This document shows, in pieces, positions 56,952-64,000 of a stretch of DNA of 64,000 nt. Location: the NCBI RefSeq assembly GCF_000424285.1, contig NZ_KE384158.1, forward strand, positions 179,653 through 243,652, in the 5' to 3' direction. Position numbers and translations under genes: made by a program. The notes beneath the pieces were generated by a model, which saw only the letters and a list, made by a program, of their open reading frames with translations, was not told the origin of the DNA and did not search any database. How positions within the stretch are numbered: the stretch's first letter is position 1; the number at the start of each line of letters is the position of its first letter. Source of the DNA: Butyrivibrio sp. MB2005 (GTDB lineage Bacteria > Bacillota > Clostridia > Lachnospirales > Lachnospiraceae).

Positions 56952-59900
56952 TTAACCGTTAGGATGTATAAAGTCCTCCAGCGTTCCTGCTATTTCCATG
57001 ACTCGTTTGGTATAAGCTGCCTTCTCGGTAAGCTTATTTATCTCGTCAATTTCTGCCAGAGTAAGTCCATATTCACCGGTAAGTATCGATTCGATATTAG
57101 AATACACGCTTTCGACCTCACCTGCAACCTGAAACTCCTCTGCCTGCGCAATTACATCATTCTTGGTACGCATTCCAATAAGGAGACTATCAACAGCTTC
57201 ATCCTTCATATTCATAGCAATATAGTTGTTGTAGGAATCCATATAGTGGTTTGCGTTAGCAAGAACTCTGGCCTGGTTATACAAAAGAGCCTGTTCTTCA
57301 TTTAGCTGTTTTCCATACAAAAGCTTATAAGCTTCCTTGTAATCACCATGCTCAAATGCCGTCTGAGCACGACCAAATATGATTCTACCCGGTAAAACAA
57401 ATGAAGGTATGCAGCACAGTAAACCAAGGCTTACTGCAAAAATCATTGATATAGCAACCTTCTTTGGAGCTAAAGCTTTCTCGGGAGCGCCATCATCAAC
57501 CTTCTTTTTCTTTTCCTTCTTGGGCTTAGGTTCCTTCGGTGGCTTCGGCTTCTTTTCCTTCTTGGGCTTAGGTTCTTTCTTAGGTTTTTCCTTCTTCTCT
57601 TTCTTTTTCTTTTCCTTCTTGGCTTTCTTGCCATCCTCTGCCGCCAGCTCATCGAGAACCTGCTGGTTTTCATCAGTAAGACTTGCAAGTCCGTCCTCTT
57701 CTGATTTCGGATTAAGATCCTCGTCAGTCTGTGTAAGCACTTTGAAAAGCGCTGCTATTATAAGGAAAAGAAGATTAGGACGCTTCTTCTTTTTCTTTTT
57801 GCCTCCCTCTTCGCCCTCAGCAGGCTCACCGGAACCGTCAAATAAGGAGATTTCATCATAATCTCCGCCATTATCCTCAACTTCATCGGGATCCGGAATA
57901 TCATCAGAAAGACCTATCTCATCAAGTCCGTCACCTTCAAGAGCTTCCATAATATCTTCAGGATTGACTTCCTCGCTGCCTTCTCCTGCATCTACGCCAA
58001 TATCATCGAGGCTGATTTCACCGGCGTTTGCGCCTTCCTTTTCATCGATGTGTGCTGTGTTTTCCAGATCTTCAACATCATCACTGGCAAGGCTGTTCAT
58101 TATGGCATCAAGGTCAGGCATATCTACATCCGCAGGTTCGCTGCCACCTTCTCCGCCTTCACCTCCAAGATCTGCCAGCATACTGTCAAGCTCAGATTCA
58201 GAGCCCATAGATTCGCCATCAAGAGACTCCTCTGCTCCGCCTTCGCCCACATCACTCAGCAGATCATCAAGCTCAGCGCTCACAGATTCAAAACTTACGT
58301 CATCTCCTGCTTCTTCTGATACTCCCTCAGGACTATCCAGGGAAAGATCAAGACCATCCAAAGAAAGATCATCAAGGCTAAGCTCATCGCCGCCTCCATC
58401 AGCCGCTTCAGGTGCAGCTTCATCTAAGTCATCACCTGAAAGCATCCTGTCTATCTGCGACTGATCTAGTTCAAGCATTTCGTCTGAAATTTCCCCATCA
58501 GAAGCAGTTTCAGCAGAAGCTGAATCTTCTGCCGGAGCATCTTCTACAGGAGTTTCACCTGATACTTCTTCATCCAATATCATTTCTTCAACTGCCACTT
58601 CGCCCTCCAATGCATCAGCCGCCGACATTTCTTCGGCTGCTTCTTCAATAACGGGTTCTTCAGTTGCCACTTCTTCTGTCAATCCATCAATAGACAGCTC
58701 ATCTTCTGCTACTGCTTCTTCAGCAGCCATTCCTTCAATAGGCTCTGCAGCAGGTATCTCAGCATCAACTTCTGCCTCTGCGGAAGGCATTTCTGCACCT
58801 GCTCCTGCCTCTGCGGATGCGTCCATACCCATAACTTCTTCTATAGAAGAATCCTCTACACCGTTCTCCTCAAGCAGCATATCATCCAATGATATCTCAT
58901 CCGGCATAACTTCCGTAACAGCATCTGCCATCATTTCATCGATATTGATATCTCCTACAGCCTCTTCAGCTACAGGCTCTGCTGATGCTTCATCTACTGC
59001 ATCTTCTGCTGCAGCTTCCGCAGCCATCATCTCATCGATGTTAATATCTCCAAGTTCAGCATCTACCGTAGGCTCCGCTGTTGCTTCAACTACTGCGCCT
59101 TCTGTAGGAGGCTCTGCCGCCATCATTTCATCTATATTAATATCACCCAATGAAGGCTCTGCTGATACATCACCTACCGCACCCTCAGTTGAAGGCTCCG
59201 TAGCCATCATCTCATCTATGTTAATATCGCCAAGTCCAGCATCTACCGTAGGCTCCGCTGTTGCTTCAACTACTGCGCCTTCTGTAGGAGGCTCTGCCGC
59301 CATCATTTCATCTATATTAATATCACCCAATGAAGGCTCTGCTGATACATCACCTACCGCACCCTCAGTTGAAGGCTCCGTAGCCATCATCTCATCGATG
59401 TTGATATCTCCAAGTGAAGGCTCTGCCGTTACTTCACCCATTGCACCTTCTATTGCAGGTTCTGCGGCCATCATCTCATCGATGTTAATATCTCCAAGTG
59501 ACGGCTCTGCTGATACGTCACTTACTGAACCTTCAATTGAAGGCTCCGCTGAAACATCGGCTACTGCGCCTTCTGTAGCAGGTTCTGCAGCCATCATTTC
59601 ATCGATATTGATATCACCAAGTCCTGCATCTATTGAAGGTTCTGCTGCAACTTCACCTTCTGTTGCAGGCTCTGCAGCCATCATTTCATCTATATTAATA
59701 TCACCAAGTGACGGCTCTGCTGATACATCACCTACTGCACCTTCAATTGAAGGCTCAGCCGATACATCAGCTACTGCGCCTTCTGTTGCAACTTCTGCCG
59801 CCATCATTTCATCTATATTAATATCACCAAATGACGGCTCCGTTGCCATCATCTCGTCAATATTGATATCACCCAATGAAGGCTCTGCTGATACATCACC

Positions 59901-61220
59901 TACTGCACCCTCAGTTGAAAGCTCCGTAGCCATCATCTCATCGATGTTGATATCTCCAAGTGAAGACTCTGCCGTTACTTCACCTTCTTCACCTTCTATT
60001 GCAGGCTCTGCCGCCATCATCTCATCTATGTTAATATCGCCAAGTCCAGCATCTACCATAGGCTCCGCTGTTGCTTCAACTAATGTGCCTTCTGTAGCAG
60101 GCTCTGCCGCCATCATTTCATCGATGTTGATATCACCCAATGAAGGCTCTGCTGATACATCACCTACTGCACCCTCAGCTGTAGGTTCGGCTGCCATCAT
60201 TTCGTCAATATTGATATCTCCAAGTGAAGGCTCTGCCGTTACTTCACCTTCTTCACCTTCTATTGCAGGCTCTGCCGCCATCATCTCATCTATGTTAATA
60301 TCGCCAAGTCCAGCATCTACCATAGGCTCCGCTGTTGCTTCAACTACTGCGCCTTCTGTAGCAGGCTCTGCAGCCATCATCTCATCTATATTGATATCAT
60401 CAAATCCAGCATCTACCGAAGGCTCTGCTGCAACTTCTTCTGCAACTGCTTCAGCTGAAGGCTCAGCATCAAATAATCCATCTACAGAAAGAGCTTCATC
60501 GGTAATAGCTGAAGTCTCATCTCCACTATCAAGAAGGACTGACAAATCTTCCTGGGGCATAGCTTCCCCGCCGAGATCTTCCAGTCCATCGAGACTCAAA
60601 GTATCATTGAGACCGACTTCTTCTCCTTCTCCAGTACCTGCATCAAGCATTTCGTCGATATTTAACATTTCATCGCTTGGTGTTGTGGACGCACCAAAAT
60701 CAACTCCAAGAACTTCTTCCGGAGTTGCTCTCATCATATCGTCAATTGCTGCATCAGTACTATTCTGTTCTGCCTCATCATTCTGAGCCAAATCATCGAT
60801 AGGAATTTCAGGTGCCACTTCTAATAAAGCGTCAGTGTCATCAGGCTGAATCTCTGCCGCCTCCTCAATTGCAGCTTCAGCACGTGCTATTTCTTCATCA
60901 AGTGCACGTTCATCATCATCTTTTTCATAAGAGTCAGATACATCATCCCCAACAGTGTATGTCGGAGCATCACTAACAGCAGGCGCAACAATAGAATCAA
61001 GGACCTTTGTCATTCCTTCATCAAGTAATTGTCCACTATCTACTTTTCCAAGCATTTCTCCGATTTCACTCAGGTCATTACTACCTGAGGAATTGCCTAT
61101 AACATCATTTAGATCAGAAGTGTACTCCGGATCGGATGTCGTCTTTGCAATCCCGGAATTGGCATCTTTTTTTAATGAATTTAAAAGACTATCCAAATAC
61201 TCTTCATTTTTAGACTTCAT
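56952..61220 (-). CDS. Giant acidic repeat protein with one membrane helix
   Basis: 1422 residues from ATG at 61220 (GGGGAGCAGG upstream). Residues 1-265: acidic. About 267-775: 17 imperfect repeats built round GDINIDEMMAAEP, separated by Ala/Glu/Val/Ser-rich spacers. 775-1130: acidic with related motifs (ISLDDML, LSIDGL, LSLDDLSLDGL), and one QSQIDRMLSGDD near 923 that closely resembles the CheY-binding N-terminus of FliM/FliY (LSQxEIDALL). 1137-1160: KKKKKKRPNLLFLIIAALF, a short hydrophobic patch. 1193-1246: Lys/Glu/Pro-rich. 1254-1276: membrane helix. 1277-1422: TPR-like helices. So the long repeats probably face the cytoplasm. Follows cheV by 97 nt. Function unknown; scaffold for chemotaxis is inferred. 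Confidence 0.85.
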   Translation of the reverse strand: MKSKNEEYLDSLLNSLKKDANSGIAKTTSDPEYTSDLNDVIGNSSGSNDLSEIGEMLGKVDSGQLLDEGMTKVLDSIVAPAVSDAPTYTVGDDVSDSYEKDDDERALDEEIARAEAAIEEAAEIQPDDTDALLEVAPEIPIDDLAQNDEAEQNSTDAAIDDMMRATPEEVLGVDFGASTTPSDEMLNIDEMLDAGTGEGEEVGLNDTLSLDGLEDLGGEAMPQEDLSVLLDSGDETSAITDEALSVDGLFDAEPSAEAVAEEVAAEPSVDAGFDDINIDEMMAAEPATEGAVVEATAEPMVDAGLGDINIDEMMAAEPAIEGEEGEVTAEPSLGDINIDEMMAAEPTAEGAVGDVSAEPSLGDINIDEMMAAEPATEGTLVEATAEPMVDAGLGDINIDEMMAAEPAIEGEEGEVTAESSLGDINIDEMMATELSTEGAVGDVSAEPSLGDINIDEMMATEPSFGDINIDEMMAAEVATEGAVADVSAEPSIEGAVGDVSAEPSLGDINIDEMMAAEPATEGEVAAEPSIDAGLGDINIDEMMAAEPATEGAVADVSAEPSIEGSVSDVSAEPSLGDINIDEMMAAEPAIEGAMGEVTAEPSLGDINIDEMMATEPSTEGAVGDVSAEPSLGDINIDEMMAAEPPTEGAVVEATAEPTVDAGLGDINIDEMMATEPSTEGAVGDVSAEPSLGDINIDEMMAAEPPTEGAVVEATAEPTVDAELGDINIDEMMAAEAAAEDAVDEASAEPVAEEAVGDINIDEMMADAVTEVMPDEISLDDMLLEENGVEDSSIEEVMGMDASAEAGAGAEMPSAEAEVDAEIPAAEPIEGMAAEEAVAEDELSIDGLTEEVATEEPVIEEAAEEMSAADALEGEVAVEEMILDEEVSGETPVEDAPAEDSASAETASDGEISDEMLELDQSQIDRMLSGDDLDEAAPEAADGGGDELSLDDLSLDGLDLSLDSPEGVSEEAGDDVSFESVSAELDDLLSDVGEGGAEESLDGESMGSESELDSMLADLGGEGGEGGSEPADVDMPDLDAIMNSLASDDVEDLENTAHIDEKEGANAGEISLDDIGVDAGEGSEEVNPEDIMEALEGDGLDEIGLSDDIPDPDEVEDNGGDYDEISLFDGSGEPAEGEEGGKKKKKKRPNLLFLIIAALFKVLTQTDEDLNPKSEEDGLASLTDENQQVLDELAAEDGKKAKKEKKKKEKKEKPKKEPKPKKEKKPKPPKEPKPKKEKKKKVDDGAPEKALAPKKVAISMIFAVSLGLLCCIPSFVLPGRIIFGRAQTAFEHGDYKEAYKLLYGKQLNEEQALLYNQARVLANANHYMDSYNNYIAMNMKDEAVDSLLIGMRTKNDVIAQAEEFQVAGEVESVYSNIESILTGEYGLTLAEIDEINKLTEKAAYTKRVMEIAGTLEDFIHPNG
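58925..60425. repeat. In-gene repeat array (17 copies of the DINIDEMM unit)
   Basis: DNA-level repeats underlie the protein repeats. The 180-bp blocks 59041-59220 and 59221-59400 are nearly identical, exact over 59057-59216 versus 59237-59396; a second close pair lies around 59945-60080 and 60215-60350. Spacer lengths vary in multiples of three. Such arrays change length by recombination, and the opposite strand shows a spurious 613-codon frame. Confidence 0.9.
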
Positions 61221-61317
61221 GTTGCCTGCTCCCCATAAAAATGATAAAACTCCCTTCATTGTAGCAGTCATTCTTCATAACTGAAGCAATAAAGGGAGTT
61301 CTCTTTACATCTTTTCT

Positions 61318-62226
61318 TTATTTGGCATCGCCATCAGCATGAACAAGTTCATCAATTACAGAAACCAAATTTCCAATCTCAGGCTTAGATAACTGTCTGT
61401 CAGCACCCAGCGACTCGCCCTTTCTTCTCATCTCTTCGTTAACAAGTGAAGAGAAAATGATGAGCGGGATCTGCTTAGTCTCGTCATCTTCCTTAACAAG
61501 CTTTGTAAGACGGTGACCATCCATAATAGGCATCTCAATATCTGTTATGATACATTTAACCTTATCGAGCTGGCCTCTGTCCTTACAACCCTTGATGTAG
61601 TCATAGGCAAGCTTACCATTCTCAAAGTGTCTAACGTTGTCATAACCAGCCTTCTTAAGAGAGTCAACAATAAGCTTATTAAGAAGCTGTGAATCCTCGG
61701 CAAGAACAATCGGAATCTCGTTCCTTGTTCTAGGTCCGATTTCAGTGAGCTGTGAAACGTTAAGACCTGTATTAGGATTGATATCTGATACAATCTTCTC
61801 AAAATCAAGTATTATAATAAGTCTGGAATCTAATTTGATAATACCTGTAGAGATACTCTCTTCTGCCTTAGAAATAGTCGCGTTCGGTTTAATAATGTCA
61901 GCCCAGGATACTCTGTGAATACCTACAACCGCATCAACATGGAAAGCAATATCCAATTTATTGAAATTGGTGATAATAAAGAGACCACCTGCTTTAGACG
62001 CACCTCTCTGCAAGCAATTCCTAAGATCAATTGCAGTAATCATAGTATCACGAGGCATAAATATACCTTCAATACTAGGATGTGCATTAGGAACAGGCGT
62101 CACCGGCTCATAGACGATGATTTCTTTGATCTTCGCTACATTGATGCCGTAGCAATGATCATCAATTTTGAACTCAAGGACCTCGAGCTCGTTAGTACCG
62201 TTTTCAAGCAAGATCTTAGATTCCAT
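61318..62226 (-). CDS. cheV: Chemotaxis coupling protein CheV (CheW-like + receiver)
   Basis: 302 residues. CheW-like domain 1-155 (LEVLEFKIDDHCYGINVAKIKEII), receiver domain 175-300 with acidic site, phospho-Asp in CIITDIEMPIMDG and Lys in SKPEI. Links receptors to CheA and adapts by phosphorylation. GAGGTAAAAAT before ATG. First gene of a possible transcript with the giant repeat protein; no cheA or cheW is in the window. Confidence 0.95.
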   Translation of the reverse strand: MESKILLENGTNELEVLEFKIDDHCYGINVAKIKEIIVYEPVTPVPNAHPSIEGIFMPRDTMITAIDLRNCLQRGASKAGGLFIITNFNKLDIAFHVDAVVGIHRVSWADIIKPNATISKAEESISTGIIKLDSRLIIILDFEKIVSDINPNTGLNVSQLTEIGPRTRNEIPIVLAEDSQLLNKLIVDSLKKAGYDNVRHFENGKLAYDYIKGCKDRGQLDKVKCIITDIEMPIMDGHRLTKLVKEDDETKQIPLIIFSSLVNEEMRRKGESLGADRQLSKPEIGNLVSVIDELVHADGDAK

Positions 62227-62339
62227 ATTTTTACCTCGCGCTTTATTAAAAATTCTTTTGCTTCAAAACAAACTAAAAACCGATTGAATATCTATTTAAT
62301 ATTCTAATTTAGTATAGCATATACATTTTGAAAATAAAT

Positions 62340-62378
62340 AGAAAAAATAAAAAAGACAGCCGAATTGACTGTCTTTTA
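62340..62378 (-). terminator. Terminator of the CE2-like esterase gene
   Basis: AAAAGACAG / CTGTCTTTT with 9-nt loop, followed by TTTTTATTTTTTC on the minus strand. Confidence 0.9.
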
Positions 62379-62452
62379 AGAAACTGTTTATAAGTATTTT
62401 ATAAATTTAAGAAGTTGTCTACCATTTATTATTTTGTTATTAGAATCGTTGA

Positions 62453-63502
62453 TTATTCGTTTATTAATTCCTCCTTTAAACAGCTGAATAATTCTGCTGC
62501 TGCAAGTTTGTGTCCCTCAGGATTGGGATGCATTCTGGCTCCAACCAATCCGTCAGAGCAATCAGGTAAAAGCACGAATCTAACATTATCTGAGAAATTA
62601 TTATTGTACGTTTTTACGATATTTTCTATACCATTTTGCATATCCGAGCCAAGCATTCCATAGCACCAGATTATAACAGAATCAGGATTTTTTGCTCTGA
62701 CATCCTTTAAGAAATTCACTCCACTTTCTGTAAAATCCTTCATGAACTGATCGTAATCAAACTTATCAAGTTTACAAGCTCCGCTATCATTTGTTCCAAG
62801 ATTTATTATAATAGCGTCTTTCTTATTGGATTCAAAATCCCATTCTTCTCCTGCTCCTGCAGCCAGTGCAAACTCTGTCTTTTGAGATCCACATACATAT
62901 TTATAAATAGGAGGAATTGCACCTTCAAGATTACCATCCCATGCTGCATAAAGTCCCCAACCACTCTGACTTATCATATTGTACTCAGCATCCAGCAATT
63001 TCGCTGTCTCAAAAGCGTATCCAATTGAAGGATCAAAAACAGTCGGGATCCATTCCTCTCTTGTGAGCGCAGCACTTCCTTCTCCAGAAGTAATACTGTC
63101 ACCTATAAACTCAATCTTATACTTTCTATTCGGCACAGGTAAAAACTCAGCATCTGTATCAATAGAACATACCTTGATTAATGAAACTTTATCATCAGGC
63201 ATGGACTGAGTATTTCTTGAAATCCTTACTCTTGTCTGATGTCCCGGATCAAAACCTCTTAAGATCTGATATTTATTCTTTCCCTTCTGAAGAGGAAATC
63301 TCATTATTCTCTCATCATCAACAAAAACATCCAACCAGAGTTCTAATGCTTCATAAGATGCTTCAATCTCGGCAAACATATAGCTTGCTTTTACATTGAG
63401 CTCAACTCCGCTTCCAGTCCAAAACATTACAAAATCATCATTTTCAAATGAACATCTTCCCCAAATCTTTTTATTTTCGATATCTTTTAAACTATATTTC
63501 AT
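62453..63502 (-). CDS. SGNH/GDSL carbohydrate esterase, CE2-like
   Basis: 349 residues from ATG at 63502 (GGAGGATAATT before it). N-terminal beta-sandwich domain (residues 1-125), then SGNH hydrolase: Ser in FIGDSITSGEG, Asn in LGTNDSGA, Asp/His in ARMHPNPEGH. This two-domain layout is that of CE2 acetyl esterases, which remove acetyl groups from xylan or mannan. No signal peptide: acts on imported oligosaccharides. Upstream is the rRNA terminator. Confidence 0.9.
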   Translation of the reverse strand: MKYSLKDIENKKIWGRCSFENDDFVMFWTGSGVELNVKASYMFAEIEASYEALELWLDVFVDDERIMRFPLQKGKNKYQILRGFDPGHQTRVRISRNTQSMPDDKVSLIKVCSIDTDAEFLPVPNRKYKIEFIGDSITSGEGSAALTREEWIPTVFDPSIGYAFETAKLLDAEYNMISQSGWGLYAAWDGNLEGAIPPIYKYVCGSQKTEFALAAGAGEEWDFESNKKDAIIINLGTNDSGACKLDKFDYDQFMKDFTESGVNFLKDVRAKNPDSVIIWCYGMLGSDMQNGIENIVKTYNNNFSDNVRFVLLPDCSDGLVGARMHPNPEGHKLAAAELFSCLKEELINE

Positions 63503-63545
63503 AATTATCCTCCACTTGTAATTCAATAGCTTGAATTATTATAAC

Positions 63546-63579
63546 AAAAAAACACCTAAGCAATAAGCTTAAGTGTTTA
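63546..63579 (-). terminator. Terminator of the rRNA operon
   Basis: AAACACTTAAGC / GCTTAGGTGTTT (one G-U) with a 5-nt loop and TTTTTTT after it on the minus strand. A second hairpin CGGTTT / AAACCG lies at 63584-63604. Confidence 0.88.
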
Positions 63580-63654
63580 AAATCGGTTTGTACCTTCAAA
63601 ACCGAACACTGAATTATTCCATCTTATTCCAAATCTTATGTTCTATATCCTATT

Positions 63655-64000
<346 letters not shown>

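Noticed and set aside
58925..60425. CRISPR-like array
   Set aside because: The repeats are coding, in frame and without unique spacers; no cas genes are near.
58945..60786. 613-codon open frame on the plus strand
   Set aside because: It is the antisense shadow of the repeat array in the giant protein gene: Ser/Ala/Ile-rich, periodic and without an RBS.

Overview
The window looks like chromosome of a motile, carbohydrate-degrading member of the Lachnospiraceae (Butyrivibrio/Roseburia-like Clostridia). The reasons are protein style, strong GGAGG ribosome binding sites, AT-rich intergenic DNA, and a mix of plant-polysaccharide enzymes, flagellar/chemotaxis genes and many c-di-GMP proteins. This is inference from reading; no database was searched. 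Almost all genes lie on the minus strand. I saw no integrase-flanked island, insertion sequence or CRISPR array.

Layout. 1-5.5 kb: GH78 alpha-L-rhamnosidase (cut by the window edge), a divergent membrane diguanylate cyclase and a secreted FnIII-like protein. 5.5-13.3 kb: a two-module NRPS (A-T-C-A-T-C) translationally coupled to a MATE exporter, with a small unknown gene upstream. 13.5-21.4 kb: yggS, a Nudix hydrolase, mntP, an EAL phosphodiesterase, a Na+-dependent transporter, a CDF exporter with a remarkable palindromic leader, and a CoA-type Nudix gene. 21.4-25.7 kb: mnmA, then a cbiM-cbiQ-cbiO nickel/cobalt ECF transporter operon ending in a His-rich CsoR/RcnR-type repressor, with a G-tract operator in front. 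26-36 kb: ygiQ, an aminotransferase, an HDOD/EAL protein, a 6S-like RNA, aminopeptidase P, citrate synthase and thrC. 36-46 kb: an AP2-domain protein, a short flagellin-like gene with an unusual leader, a heterodimeric ABC exporter, a heparinase II/III-like lyase, a C39-like peptidase and a PilZ protein. 45.6-51 kb: a serpin, a papain-like lipoprotein and a chemoreceptor. 51-63.5 kb: DAHP synthase, a Xer-like recombinase, lysA, ung, hisF, hisH, a 1422-residue repeat protein, cheV and a CE2-like esterase. From 63.65 kb: the 3' end of a 23S rRNA gene.

How the parts fit. c-di-GMP is made (diguanylate cyclase), broken down (EAL) and sensed (PilZ), and motility is represented by the flagellin-like gene, chemoreceptor, CheV and the giant repeat protein. 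The repeat protein carries 17 copies of a DINIDEMM motif plus one motif close to the CheY-binding N-terminus of FliM/FliY, and lies just downstream of cheV, so it may be a scaffold for receiver domains. Metal handling is concentrated at 15-26 kb (MntP, a Mn-type CDF, CbiMQO and its repressor).

Least ordinary items: the NRPS with a non-canonical first adenylation domain and first condensation domain and no thioesterase; the repeat protein beside cheV; two homologous C-rich intergenic RNA elements (25.95 and 46.86 kb); the CDF leader, in which an exact 18-nt complement of the ribosome binding site and start codon lies about 140 nt upstream of them; and a Xer-like recombinase with two altered catalytic positions.
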